A stretch of DNA of 37,998 nt from a virus. Below, piece after piece: positions 8,577-18,722 of the stretch. The notes below the pieces were generated by a model. It was not told the DNA's origin, ran no database searches, and worked only from the letters and a program-made list of their open reading frames with translations. The position numbers were made by a program, and so were the translations under genes. Every line of letters begins with the position of its first letter. Position 1 is the first letter of the stretch. The stretch is from positions 1 through 37,998 of the IMG/VR virus record IMGVR_UViG_3300010883_000128; one strand, written 5' to 3'.

Positions 8577-11500
8577 TTATCTAAAACTTTGTACTTGAGC
8601 GGACGGTATAGTGTTTATATTATCTCCAACTGGTTTATATGTTGACGATACCTCAACATCAAAGCTAAATATTTCATTACCAGATGCGTGTATATCAATA
8701 CCAATTGTTTTTGAATATGTTATATTTGCTGGATTAGATTTTAGCCCTCCAACAAGGCCAATTCCAGAACCGACTCCATTATAGTCTGACATTCTGTATT
8801 GCCAAACAAGGTCAACGTTAATTGTGTTCTCTTCTCCAAAGTCTAATCGCTTTCTACCAAACTTATTATCTGAATCTACTGAAAGAGCGTATTTATCAAC
8901 AGGCGACATGTATAAAAATGAACCACATGACTTACCTCCTAGTGTATATTTGTCACCACTATCAAACGATATTTTATTAGCACGCCTATATGATGTTGCT
9001 GCGTCTGAATCAACGCCAATTGCTGGTAAGAAAGCAGTTTGTTTATGTGAATTTGCTTCAGTAGATAGTAAAGTAGCTGCATCAGGAATACCAACATATC
9101 CATTTGATATAATCTTCTGAATGCTAAGTACTGTTGCCATAGGATGATCTTTGTGTATAAATATGTTATCATCATAGTCTGCAGATGCAGGATTTGGTCC
9201 AGCACCAGGAGTAGTAGCAGCAGTTCCATTCCAAACACCATCAGTTCCACCAGCTCCAGCAGAGGTTGGCGACCCTGATTGTGTTAAATTCTGCCAGTCT
9301 ACTGTATTACCAGAATGAGAAGGTCCTCCACTTAATCCGTAATATGATAGGTCCGTTCCGCGTTCTGCTTGAGTATACCCATTTAAAGCAGCTCCTGTTA
9401 AAATAGACTGAGAGTATAGCGAACCTTCACCTGATATGTTCATATATCTAGAGTATATAAATTGACCTCTTGTCTGTGATGATTGACTAGGTAATTTATT
9501 AAATGTATTTAGTACGTCTAGGTCGGATGCTAATACGTTTTGGTAACCTACTGGAACTAAATCATAGTTACCTTCAGTAGTGTACCTTATATTATTTTCT
9601 ACGCTAACATCTACATTTCCATTACCTAAACCAAAAAGAGTAGCCGAAGTAGATATTGGCGGAGCAAAAGACCTAGTACCATGCATTATTGAAACTAACT
9701 CAAGTTGAGTAGCTTTAGTGTTGCTTAGTTCAATTCTAAAGTTTTTTGATACTATTTCACCTTTATAGTCAGTGTCTGTAGAAACCTCTTCAGTATAATA
9801 ACCTCCAAATAATTTAACAGAAGAGTCTGGTCTAACAGATGTTGCATTTCCTGCAGCGTCTACTATTTTTACAACAAGTTTACCAATAGCTTTTGCGGCT
9901 GCAGTTTTTAACCTTTCAATTTCCAACTGCATTTCAACTAGCTTATCGTATAATGATATTGACGTTTGTTCTGGGCTTAAAAACCCAGAAGAAATAGAAG
10001 AAGATGTATGTGAAAAATCTTCAGTACTGTCTTCAATATGAGAATACACTCCTTTAGCCTCAAGATCGCCTATGATTTCTACTTTAATAGAATCTCTTTC
10101 ATTACTTTCAACCATTCCAGTTACTGAATCTATTGAAAATTCTTCTGGAAACTCAATCTTTACAGGATCTGAAAAATCAGAAGTTATTGGATTTGAAGGA
10201 TACCCTGCTTCAGAAACAGATTTAACCATAACCTCAACACTTTCTCCTGGAGATAGTGGAACATCTAATGAATTAAAGTTAATAGCCTGTCCATCCTCTT
10301 CGCTTTCAAAATACCATTCATATTTTTCAGTCTCTTCATTAAATCTTCGTTTCTTAACTGAACTTTCTTTTTCTATCCAATTTGAAAAAGCACCAGTTTT
10401 AGTAACTTGATTTGTAGTATCTGTAAACTCAATTTGCTCAATAGTAGAAGACTTACCATTACTTGATAAATATCTATATCTTACTATGAATTGAATAACA
10501 TCTTGTGACATTTCCTCTCCATATGTTTTAGGAGCAGGTACTGCCCAAAAACCTCTAGTTCTAAACTTTGGTTTAATTGCAGAAACTTGAGTAGATTCTG
10601 CAGTAAATTTAATATCACTAACAAGCGAAGCAAACAGCTTAGAACTATCAGATCTTTTATTTATAAGAGATGATAACTCAGCCTTATGCTGATTCTTTTC
10701 AACACTAGACTTAAATCGAGTCCTACGCAATAGACTTCTTTTTTTATTGATAGCTCCGTCAGTCCTTTTAATAGACTGTTCTGCTGATTTCTTGTCAGCC
10801 TTAAGCTTTATAATCTTATTAGTTGTAGCGTTGTCTGTAAGATGTTTGTTAATTTGAACTACTTTGAAATTTGCTACGTCTACTACTGGAGAACTTGGTT
10901 TTAAAGCAACTGCAGCAGGTGGAATATAATCAACCTTAAGTCCTTTAATAAATTGTCCAAAATCAGCAACCTCGTCTTTGTAGTATTTAGCAAGATTCGT
11001 AACGTCTCCATTATCAAGACTCATTTGTAAAGAGTTAGACCAAAACCCAACGCCAGGCGAAAAGTTATCTGATGCTATCTTAGAAAGTGGATCGATTGGT
11101 TTTATAAAAATAACCTGCCACTCATTATATCCTATGTTTATTTCAATTTTAGCTCCTTTATCAATACCCTTATAAACCTTTAATTGATTAACTCCTACCT
11201 TAACAGGCTCGTATCCTTCAAGTAATTGAAGTTCAACTTGACTATTTGCAGAATCAATAGATGTTATTTTATATCTTGTAGAATACGATGCTGTGTTTAT
11301 AGCTAAAGAATCACCAACTTGTAAAACCTCAGTATCATTCATTGTTTTAGATGAATCTGAGTAACTTAATTTATTTAAGGTGAATAACTTTATAGATTTT
11401 GTGCGAGTGACTCCATCAACTATCTGAGTAACCTGAGTGTTAACCATATCGTTAACATCAAAGGCTCCAGAATATTGAAGACTTCTAACTGGCATATCTA

Positions 11501-12101
11501 TTATATTAGAATCTAAATGAAATTTAATATTTTCACTAGATAATTTATTTTTAAAACCAACATACTCGATATCGCTAGCATTTAAGTAATTGCTCTTAAA
11601 TACGTCTATCGAATTAGTATCTTTATCATCAAATAAATATCTCTCAACGTAAACCCTTTCAGTTTCTATTGGTATTTGATTATCAACATCCAGCTCAATT
11701 GTTAGTAGTGGATTCAAAAAGTCTTCAAAAAAGTCGTTTAGCTTTGTATTAAATAATACAGGAGATGATAGTGAAGTTATAGGCTTTGAAGGCCCTTTTA
11801 GTTTTGAAGTATGTAGTCTTCTATACGAGCCGTCAGCAAGTCTAATATTTGTATTAGCTGAGTCTAGTCCACTTATAGATTTTACATTAGTATCTAGTCT
11901 TTCAATTTCTCTTTTTAGATAACCAAATGCTGGAATTTGAATAGGGTTCATTAGACCAGTAGCCTGATCGTATAGGTTTATAACAACGCTTTGCTTGTCT
12001 GTCGTTATTGCCTCATTAATTCGTTCAAACGTTTCTAATGAGTTTGTATTTAATTCTAGAAATTGTTCTAGTAGTTTTGATATTGAATTGTTAGCGCTCA
12101 T
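8577..12101 (-). CDS. Large baseplate/fibre structural protein (1174 aa)
   Basis: An 1174-residue soluble protein of the baseplate block, with no clear T4 counterpart by eye. The N-terminal 60 residues look helical (ISKLLEQFLELNTNSLETF), as in docking segments. A strongly basic helical segment lies at about 424-497 (KKSAEQSIKR, KKRSLLRRTRF), likely coiled coil. Residues about 535-660 are beta-rich with the VIQFIVRYRYLSSNG and VEVMVKSVSEAGYPSNP features of a fibronectin type III fold. A second short coiled coil lies near 714-735 (KLVEMQLEIERLKTAAAK). The C-terminal third is Gly/Ser/Asn-rich. It starts 7 bases after the 663-residue gene. Probably a trimeric peripheral baseplate or long-fibre adaptor; I would not assign a T4 gene name. 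Confidence 0.65.
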   Translation of the reverse strand: MSANNSISKLLEQFLELNTNSLETFERINEAITTDKQSVVINLYDQATGLMNPIQIPAFGYLKREIERLDTNVKSISGLDSANTNIRLADGSYRRLHTSKLKGPSKPITSLSSPVLFNTKLNDFFEDFLNPLLTIELDVDNQIPIETERVYVERYLFDDKDTNSIDVFKSNYLNASDIEYVGFKNKLSSENIKFHLDSNIIDMPVRSLQYSGAFDVNDMVNTQVTQIVDGVTRTKSIKLFTLNKLSYSDSSKTMNDTEVLQVGDSLAINTASYSTRYKITSIDSANSQVELQLLEGYEPVKVGVNQLKVYKGIDKGAKIEINIGYNEWQVIFIKPIDPLSKIASDNFSPGVGFWSNSLQMSLDNGDVTNLAKYYKDEVADFGQFIKGLKVDYIPPAAVALKPSSPVVDVANFKVVQINKHLTDNATTNKIIKLKADKKSAEQSIKRTDGAINKKRSLLRRTRFKSSVEKNQHKAELSSLINKRSDSSKLFASLVSDIKFTAESTQVSAIKPKFRTRGFWAVPAPKTYGEEMSQDVIQFIVRYRYLSSNGKSSTIEQIEFTDTTNQVTKTGAFSNWIEKESSVKKRRFNEETEKYEWYFESEEDGQAINFNSLDVPLSPGESVEVMVKSVSEAGYPSNPITSDFSDPVKIEFPEEFSIDSVTGMVESNERDSIKVEIIGDLEAKGVYSHIEDSTEDFSHTSSSISSGFLSPEQTSISLYDKLVEMQLEIERLKTAAAKAIGKLVVKIVDAAGNATSVRPDSSVKLFGGYYTEEVSTDTDYKGEIVSKNFRIELSNTKATQLELVSIMHGTRSFAPPISTSATLFGLGNGNVDVSVENNIRYTTEGNYDLVPVGYQNVLASDLDVLNTFNKLPSQSSQTRGQFIYSRYMNISGEGSLYSQSILTGAALNGYTQAERGTDLSYYGLSGGPSHSGNTVDWQNLTQSGSPTSAGAGGTDGVWNGTAATTPGAGPNPASADYDDNIFIHKDHPMATVLSIQKIISNGYVGIPDAATLLSTEANSHKQTAFLPAIGVDSDAATSYRRANKISFDSGDKYTLGGKSCGSFLYMSPVDKYALSVDSDNKFGRKRLDFGEENTINVDLVWQYRMSDYNGVGSGIGLVGGLKSNPANITYSKTIGIDIHASGNEIFSFDVEVSSTYKPVGDNINTIPSAQVQSFR

Positions 12102-12107
12102 ATGTTA

Positions 12108-14099
12108 TTATCTAATAATGTCGTATTCGAATGTTTTAGTTACCGCATTGACGCAAATAATCTCAATATAGTCTTGAAGACTTAACCGATCAGACGAGTT
12201 TATTGTTATTTTTTGTACCCATGTATTAGTACTTGTTTTATCAGTAAATATATTTATAGTTTTACCAGCGGCTAGTTTCCAATTATTTCTAAATGTTATT
12301 CTTAAAACTTGACCATCAGACCAACTAATATTAGTATCGTCTAGGTATATATTAAGATTATCTCCAGTAGTACTTACATCAGAGTGAACTCTTAATATAT
12401 TGTTAAATGGTCTAACACTATGGTAAATACCCTTATTTGCTGATGTAGATAGAGTAAATGGAGCCGATGCTGTAATTTCTGCACCTGTTACTCCACTTGA
12501 AATATCAAACTGATAACCTCCAGTAAGCGTATACCCATCATTAATAGTTTTAAGTTTTATAAAATTACTATCAGCAGAACGAGTTACCTCAATACCGCTA
12601 TTTGGTATTGACTTTATAACATCTGTATTTACTTGAAGCGACGCCTCAATTTCTCCAGATATTAACTTATTTATTCTGCTATTAGCGCTTGTTATAAGAT
12701 CTAATAGTGATGTTGAGTCTGCATAATTTAAAGATGCATTCTCTACGTCAGTTGTAAGTTTTGTCATCTTAGTACTAAGGTCTAATAATTGAGGAGATGT
12801 TAATACCATGCTCTCTAAATCATCTAATCTTTGAGCAATTTTAAGATACCTATTATTTGCTGACTTTAATAAACTAGCAGCACTTTCAAGAGTTGAAGTC
12901 GTATCAAAGAATAAATCCATCGAAAACGTAGTATAGTCATTTATATTACTCTCAACTCCAACATTATCAAGAGATGAGTTAAACTTAACGTTTAGCTTTA
13001 AGGCATATGAATTACCATTAAGTCCTGTTATATCATTAGGTTTATTCTTAGTAAGTTCTGGTATATAATACCCTGTTCCAGCACTACCAGCATCTTTAAA
13101 GTTATCTAATAAGAGAACGCCGTATAGATTTGTAGCCTTGTGATTAGGGTTTGATTTTGAATATATGTCATAGTAGACTAAAACTGCGTTAAATCTAAAA
13201 TCTCCTCCTCTTTTTGAATAATCAAATAAATTATTTAATTTAGGGTCACTTACTATTTTAGCATACTCTGTAGACTCCCAATCAATACCACAATGTTGTG
13301 TTGTTGCTTCGTTAATATTATATATTGCAGGAGCAGGTGTAGCAAAGACTGCTCTTTCAGCAACCGCGTCCATATTCAAGTTAAGATCTGGATGTGTTTG
13401 ACCTCCTCTACCGTTTATATAGTTAGTAAGAGGAATATATGAAGTAGCAGTTGTATTAAAGTTTGATTCTTTAAAAAGAATAGTTGGTGTATGTCCAACT
13501 GAAGATGGCACGTTTATAAAAATCTCATTGTATGATTCTCCACCGTACTGTTTATCATTTGCAACATCTATCTCACCGATGTATTTTACAACTCTAGAAT
13601 ATTGAGTACCTGTTGTTGTTGAATTGTTTTCTTCAACTAAGCGAGTTATTGGGCTCGTAGCTGCCTCATCTGAATTAGCAGCTCTAGTTCTAAAAGCCTT
13701 AATTTCATTTAAGTATTTAAAAAATATCTTTTCAGCATCTGATTGATAAAGAGCAACGTCAAAGTCATCATCAGTTAGAATATAATTCTCTAGGTTTAAT
13801 GCGTAATTTTGAAACGTTTGAGCAAAATCGACGTTTACATCTCCACTCGCTACTCCAGAAAATAATGGTCCATTTCCAGCACTACCAGCAGACGTACATA
13901 ATTTTCCAAATTGAATGTAATTATCTGTAGTACCTGCTGCAGGAGCATCAACTACCGGCAAATCAATCAAAGCAAACTTCGAGTATTCGAAGTTTACGTC
14001 TGGATTATAGTATGCCCTAGTAAGGTCCTTTGCCGCACTTGCAAAAGCGTACATGGTACCTCCTTGGGCTTTCGGTATTCTTATTAGTGGTGTAGCCAT
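12108..14099 (-). CDS. Baseplate-associated structural protein with coiled coil (663 aa)
   Basis: A 663-residue virion-type protein beginning MATPLIRIPKAQGGTMYAFASA. The N-terminal 380 residues are mixed beta. A region predicted helical lies at about 407-487 (RYLKIAQRLDDLESM, LSTKMTKLTTDVENA, SANSRINKLIS) and has the heptad look of a trimeric coiled-coil stalk. The last 170 residues are beta-rich and Ser/Thr/Asn-rich and end FEYDIIR. This head-stalk-tip plan fits a baseplate-periphery protein in the position of T4 gp8-gp11, but I see no specific residue match to any of them. It sits between a small fibre-like gene and the 1174-residue gene in a tightly packed run. Confidence 0.65.
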   Translation of the reverse strand: MATPLIRIPKAQGGTMYAFASAAKDLTRAYYNPDVNFEYSKFALIDLPVVDAPAAGTTDNYIQFGKLCTSAGSAGNGPLFSGVASGDVNVDFAQTFQNYALNLENYILTDDDFDVALYQSDAEKIFFKYLNEIKAFRTRAANSDEAATSPITRLVEENNSTTTGTQYSRVVKYIGEIDVANDKQYGGESYNEIFINVPSSVGHTPTILFKESNFNTTATSYIPLTNYINGRGGQTHPDLNLNMDAVAERAVFATPAPAIYNINEATTQHCGIDWESTEYAKIVSDPKLNNLFDYSKRGGDFRFNAVLVYYDIYSKSNPNHKATNLYGVLLLDNFKDAGSAGTGYYIPELTKNKPNDITGLNGNSYALKLNVKFNSSLDNVGVESNINDYTTFSMDLFFDTTSTLESAASLLKSANNRYLKIAQRLDDLESMVLTSPQLLDLSTKMTKLTTDVENASLNYADSTSLLDLITSANSRINKLISGEIEASLQVNTDVIKSIPNSGIEVTRSADSNFIKLKTINDGYTLTGGYQFDISSGVTGAEITASAPFTLSTSANKGIYHSVRPFNNILRVHSDVSTTGDNLNIYLDDTNISWSDGQVLRITFRNNWKLAAGKTINIFTDKTSTNTWVQKITINSSDRLSLQDYIEIICVNAVTKTFEYDIIR

Positions 14100-14126
14100 C
14101 TATTATTTAAGTTTAATTTTTTAATA

Positions 14127-14705
14127 TTATGATACAGTAGCTCCAGAACCAACACTTACGATGTGCCATTTGGCAGCAAAGTACCTTAATAGAACAGTGT
14201 CCTTAGTATCGTCTCCTACTGTTAATATAATACCACCAGCAGCAACGCCATGTATATTAGAACTATCTGGTAGTAATGTTAACGTCTTAGTAGCAGTTCC
14301 AATCGCCTTAATCAATATTTCTTGTCCCTCATTTCCGTTATGCAAAGCCTCCGATATATTTGAAGTACATGTTACTTGGTATATTGATTTATCAAAGCTA
14401 GTCGCATTTGGTAAAGTAGTTATTGTACCAGTAGCCACAGAAAAACGAACGCTTTTGTTTACTATCAAGTCTCCGTTAAGCGTGGTTAGCCCAGTAACAG
14501 TAAGAGCTGACTGTGCTACAACATTACCAGAAGCTGTTATAGCTGCTGCTGATATTGGTCCAGTAAGAGTAAGACTTTGTGCAGATATTCCGAAGAAACT
14601 ATGAACCTCAATAAGTTCTGTGTTTAGTTTATCGAAATTGTCGTTAATGTTTAACCTAGAGGAAGATATACTGTCCGTTCCTTTAATTGTATAAATAGTA
14701 GCCAT
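14127..14705 (-). CDS. Small fibre-like protein (192 aa)
   Basis: A 192-residue protein. Residues about 16-29 (SSRLNINDNFDKLN) carry the L-N-x-N-F-x-x-L motif also present at the N-termini of the two collagen-like fibres downstream. This suggests a common way of docking to the baseplate. The centre (LTLTGPISAAAITASGNVVAQSAL) has the alternating small/hydrophobic pattern of a triple-stranded beta-helix fibre shaft, and the C-terminal half is a compact beta-rich domain. The gene starts 4 bases after the stop of the 1246-residue wedge protein. Likely a short trimeric fibre or pin protein of the baseplate. It has no collar or collagen part. Confidence 0.65.
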   Translation of the reverse strand: MATIYTIKGTDSISSSRLNINDNFDKLNTELIEVHSFFGISAQSLTLTGPISAAAITASGNVVAQSALTVTGLTTLNGDLIVNKSVRFSVATGTITTLPNATSFDKSIYQVTCTSNISEALHNGNEGQEILIKAIGTATKTLTLLPDSSNIHGVAAGGIILTVGDDTKDTVLLRYFAAKWHIVSVGSGATVS

Positions 14706-14709
14706 AGTT

Positions 14710-17700
14710 TTATTTTATTGTTAATATGTTTTTTGTTGTTTCCATTTTATTTCCGTTTACATCGGTTAATTTTAAGCCAATTGTGTAATCTCCCTTTTCG
14801 TCAAATACATATGTCAACCACCTGTTAGTATAATATATATCCCCGATATTTTTGTTATTATTTTTGATAGACCATTCATGTGTTAATACTCCAGGTACTT
14901 TTGAATTATCAAAAGAAAACGTAAAATGATTTAACTTATTGTATATATCATGTTGATTTATCAACTTAGTATCGACGTATGTTGGATTAAAGCTTTCATG
15001 TAGATTATGTTGAAGTATTTGTACTTTACGATAACCTCCAGTAGTAGCTACCGTATTTTCATGATAAAATTGCTGTATATTTTTAGAATTAAATTCTGCT
15101 TTTGCTACTGCCAATATATAACCGGCAGTATCTGCTGTTCCATCTCCATTCGTGTCTTGTGCAACTAAATTATATGTAAATTGAGATAGGATTGGATATG
15201 TAGTAGTGTTAAGTCCATTTAGTTCAGTTTCTGCTGCAGTCCATTCAGCAATATCAGTAGCCGAGCTTGGATAATTTGTTAAACTATATGATTCAATAGT
15301 TACTCCATTAGTAGGGTGTACCGATTTTGCACGTATATCTGAGTAGTTAGGAGTACCTGGGTTAAATCCATATGCAAATTCAATCTTAAACGCAGCTAAC
15401 ATATCACTACCAACTCTTGCCATATCCCAAGACATTGTATTACCGTCGTTCCAATCGTGTTTTTTCATATTATTATACGAATAAGGTCCAGCAGTTTCTG
15501 AAAAGCCACTAACTGAAGTAGGATCATTATATCTTACAACAGTTGAGTGTCTCCAATTATCGTCGCTATTTGCATAGTTATTCCTATCTAACGTTAAATA
15601 ATATGAACCTATGAAATCTTCAATACTTGAAGTATTTTCAGCAGCGGTATTCCAATCCGAACCTGCTGTTATCCAAGAATAATTATAATATTTATTCCAA
15701 TCTAACACCGGAGATTTTGATTGAGTTATTGCATATGTTTCAACCTCTTTAGATTTTACTTCTATAATCTCTTTATCAAACTTAACGCTACGAATATTAT
15801 ATAGGTCATAGAATGAAAGCTCAACGCTATACTTACCAATGTATGGTAGTGTTATATAAAATTCGTAATAGTTTTCTATGCTACCTCTAAATGTTCTATC
15901 ATATCCTTCAGGTCCAATTAATCTCCATTCTACCTCATATATTCTTTTGTGCCACCACTTGTCCCAAGTAAAATCATTAGTAAACGTAATCCATGATGCG
16001 GAATTCCATATCAATGGCAGCATTTGACCAGCTGCAGTCTTCTTAAGAACAAGTTGACCAATTCCAGCATTTCCAGGAGATATCGCACTTACTCCAGCAA
16101 CATCTTGTAGTCCATATGTATAATCCATACCATCGTTTGAATCATTATACGAACAATCACAGTCATCCCATGTGTCTTTAAGAGAATTAGATTTTAATAT
16201 AATAGGACATCCTACTGGTATATTTAGTTCTGAAAATGTAGAAAGATCAGACTCTCTATATCCATTATAAAAAGATGTAATTTCACCTGCTACATTATCT
16301 CCAAAGTATTTTTTCATACCAGTATTATAGCAGTCTAGCATTTCAACTGAATTTAAAGCTCTTCCAATAATTCCAACCTCTCCTATATTTCCATGCCAGT
16401 AGCTTTCAAGTCCTGCCAGCACGTATGCTGGATTAAACGAAGGTTCTGCTCCTACGAATAAAGAATTACTACTACCGTATGATATTTTATTACCAGATAA
16501 CAGCCAAGTATTAGAACCTACAGGTGGCGAAAGAGGGTGCGTTGTTGCGTTATAGTATGGTTCTATAGATATATCTTTATTAGTAGAATCTGAAAAGGAT
16601 GAATGGGGCTCAGCTAATACACCATCTATATACATTTTAACATATCTTCCGTCAAAGGTAAATGAAATAAGATGCCATCCGTTATTAGTATCATTCGTGT
16701 TTCCACTAGAGAACAGATTAAATTGAGAAACCATATGTGAAATACCAGCAGGGGCGCTTGTTTGTATCGAATATCCGTTTATATAAATTCCTAAGCATAT
16801 TCTCTTATTGTAGTAAAACAACTCCCATCCGCCTTGTTCTATACATGACATTATTGTAAACTTGTCGGTAGCAGCTCCACTATAGTTCCACTCATGGAAG
16901 TTTACCCATGCACTTGCTGTTATTTTATCCTTTCTACGGAAATCGGGATGTTGCGCTGTCGCAACACTTCCATTAGTAGGTGAAAACGCAACAGAACCTC
17001 CTGACATAGAAGCATATTCTGTTGTTTGTGGCAGCGAATAATCATCTAAATTAACACCAACATGTTCTAGGTCATTATCACCATCTCTTGAGTCTATTGT
17101 CTTAGGATAATTAGTAGAATCTCCAAGTTTCCAATAAGCACCACTATCTCTTTGTACAAGTTCTTCAAAGTCTTGTCCTTTTCCTGTAAGCCATGGACTT
17201 ACCTTTCTTAAGTCTTCTAAATAAAGACCTCTTTTTGGAAAAACTTCATATCCTACATCTACTCCCTCACTTACTGTTGAAATATTTTGTTGATTGTTCC
17301 ATGTATTTATATTAAATTGAGAAAAGTAATCTGCCTCCCCGACAATATCTACAATTTTAGCTTGCATAGGGATATAGCTCTTTTGCAACCTATTTTTAAG
17401 ACCATATAATTTAATTAAAACCTCATCGGGTGAAAACTCGAGTGCCTCTTTAACCTTAGGAATGTCCCATTCATCGTACTCTCCAGTTGCATTATTAAGC
17501 CTATATACTAATGAAAATCTTGAAGTCTTTTTTAAATTAGAATTTGGAAGTTCGCTTGTTGAATTCTTAGCAGCTAGGAATCCTTTAACATCTTGATTTG
17601 GAACAGCAACTGCCTTTAATTTACCAAAGTTTTCAGCAGTTTCATTTATATTTAACCAATATTCCTTAAGTGTAATATTCTCGTAACCAAAATATTTTAT

Positions 17701-18450
17701 AGCATTTAAAAGAGCTTTATACGTACCAATAAATGGTTTAATATTTGCAGCTTCTAAAAGAAGTTCTCTCCTTTTTCTATTTATAAGTTTCCAATCTGGA
17801 CTTGACTCTCTAATATCAGCATCTTCAAATACAAAGTGATCAGTCGGCGAAAGCGACATCCCAATATTTGAAAGTAATGTCTCTAATCTATCGTCTTCTC
17901 CTACAGTTTCACCATATACTCTAATCGTAGCAATATTGTTAGCTATTGAACCGTCAGCATTTATCTCATTTATTAACAGAGTTCTTTTATGATATGTCTC
18001 GGTGTCAGATTTTAAAGCAACATTTATTTGTATTGGTTCGATATCTATAGTGCTTGAAACTACGCGAAAACCATCTGAGTTTGTTGTGCTAGAAGTCGAT
18101 GAAGGTAATCTTAATTTAAGTTGAGACTTATCTGTTTTAATATACAATTCTCCAGATTCAATAGATGTGCTGTATAGTATTATATTTCCACTAGAATCAT
18201 ATTCATTTTCAAAGCTAGCATGAATATTATTATTTGTAGAAGTAGCGTCAGCAAGGGGTTTAATATATCTAGTTTCATTTAAGTCGCCAATAGCCTCTTG
18301 TAATATATAAATTGTTAATGTTTCATAAAGACCTGTAGAAACTTCAGGCAAATACACAATACCTTGCCATGTATCGGTATTGGAATCATATTTTAGATTC
18401 AGCTCATCTGAATTACTATCAAAGAATTTAAGATTTGAATACTTAGCCAT
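14710..18450 (-). CDS. gp7-like baseplate wedge protein with lectin-like and PKD-like domains
   Basis: A 1246-residue protein directly after gp25- and gp6-like genes, in the position and size class of T4 gp7 (1032 residues). The N-terminal 340 residues include IGTYKALLNAIKYFGYENI (about 241-259), a pattern seen in wedge/tail proteins of this group. Residues about 480-714 form a concanavalin-like (LamG-type) jelly roll: ITASAWVNF, WHLISFTFDGRYVKMYIDG. Near 1100 there is DTNGDGTAD, a calcium-loop-like motif. The last 75 residues (HEWSIKNN, GDYTIGLKLTDVNG) match a PKD-type beta sandwich. The start overlaps the previous stop as TAATG, implying coupled translation. The wedge role is inferred from synteny. 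The carbohydrate-binding folds are visible in the sequence and suggest surface glycan contact or virion decoration. Confidence 0.7.
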   Translation of the reverse strand: MAKYSNLKFFDSNSDELNLKYDSNTDTWQGIVYLPEVSTGLYETLTIYILQEAIGDLNETRYIKPLADATSTNNNIHASFENEYDSSGNIILYSTSIESGELYIKTDKSQLKLRLPSSTSSTTNSDGFRVVSSTIDIEPIQINVALKSDTETYHKRTLLINEINADGSIANNIATIRVYGETVGEDDRLETLLSNIGMSLSPTDHFVFEDADIRESSPDWKLINRKRRELLLEAANIKPFIGTYKALLNAIKYFGYENITLKEYWLNINETAENFGKLKAVAVPNQDVKGFLAAKNSTSELPNSNLKKTSRFSLVYRLNNATGEYDEWDIPKVKEALEFSPDEVLIKLYGLKNRLQKSYIPMQAKIVDIVGEADYFSQFNINTWNNQQNISTVSEGVDVGYEVFPKRGLYLEDLRKVSPWLTGKGQDFEELVQRDSGAYWKLGDSTNYPKTIDSRDGDNDLEHVGVNLDDYSLPQTTEYASMSGGSVAFSPTNGSVATAQHPDFRRKDKITASAWVNFHEWNYSGAATDKFTIMSCIEQGGWELFYYNKRICLGIYINGYSIQTSAPAGISHMVSQFNLFSSGNTNDTNNGWHLISFTFDGRYVKMYIDGVLAEPHSSFSDSTNKDISIEPYYNATTHPLSPPVGSNTWLLSGNKISYGSSNSLFVGAEPSFNPAYVLAGLESYWHGNIGEVGIIGRALNSVEMLDCYNTGMKKYFGDNVAGEITSFYNGYRESDLSTFSELNIPVGCPIILKSNSLKDTWDDCDCSYNDSNDGMDYTYGLQDVAGVSAISPGNAGIGQLVLKKTAAGQMLPLIWNSASWITFTNDFTWDKWWHKRIYEVEWRLIGPEGYDRTFRGSIENYYEFYITLPYIGKYSVELSFYDLYNIRSVKFDKEIIEVKSKEVETYAITQSKSPVLDWNKYYNYSWITAGSDWNTAAENTSSIEDFIGSYYLTLDRNNYANSDDNWRHSTVVRYNDPTSVSGFSETAGPYSYNNMKKHDWNDGNTMSWDMARVGSDMLAAFKIEFAYGFNPGTPNYSDIRAKSVHPTNGVTIESYSLTNYPSSATDIAEWTAAETELNGLNTTTYPILSQFTYNLVAQDTNGDGTADTAGYILAVAKAEFNSKNIQQFYHENTVATTGGYRKVQILQHNLHESFNPTYVDTKLINQHDIYNKLNHFTFSFDNSKVPGVLTHEWSIKNNNKNIGDIYYTNRWLTYVFDEKGDYTIGLKLTDVNGNKMETTKNILTIK

Positions 18451-18722
18451 TATCTAATGTTTTTATAGTCTTTTTTAACGGTGAAAGATTTGAACACCTT
18501 TATTGAATTTACTCCGTCGACCCAGTTGGCAACGATAAGCTGAATGTAAGATACGAAATCAAACATCTGATTATTTCTAAAAATATGAGATGATAGAGCG
18601 TTCTTAAGCATGTTTGTTCTGTAATTATTAGGAAGGTTCTTTCTATCATCAGCAATAGTATCAGTTACTTGATATACATTTGAACGCCTACTCTTAAATA
18701 AATTATCGGTTAACTTAGCCAT
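18450..18722 (-). CDS. Small unrecognised baseplate-operon protein (90 aa)
   Basis: A 90-residue basic protein (MAKLTDNLFKSRRSN, ending KDYKNIR) without a recognisable domain. It is fixed in the wedge operon by one-base TAATG overlaps on both sides, with the gp6-like gene before it and the gp7-like gene after it. Translation of the three is therefore probably coupled and their amounts matched. It contains FDFVSYIQLIVANWVDG, a helical segment that could pack against a wedge subunit. The place and size suggest a minor wedge component; no homologue recognised. Confidence 0.65.
   Translation of the reverse strand: MAKLTDNLFKSRRSNVYQVTDTIADDRKNLPNNYRTNMLKNALSSHIFRNNQMFDFVSYIQLIVANWVDGVNSIKVFKSFTVKKDYKNIR

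Noticed and set aside
8939-9250. 103-residue minus-strand frame within the 1174-residue gene
   Set aside because: Leu/Tyr/Gln-rich frame-shifted reading of a gene that is open in its own frame throughout.
14161-14604. 147-residue open frame on the plus strand
   Set aside because: Antisense to the 192-residue fibre-like gene, with no independent support; its composition follows the opposite strand.
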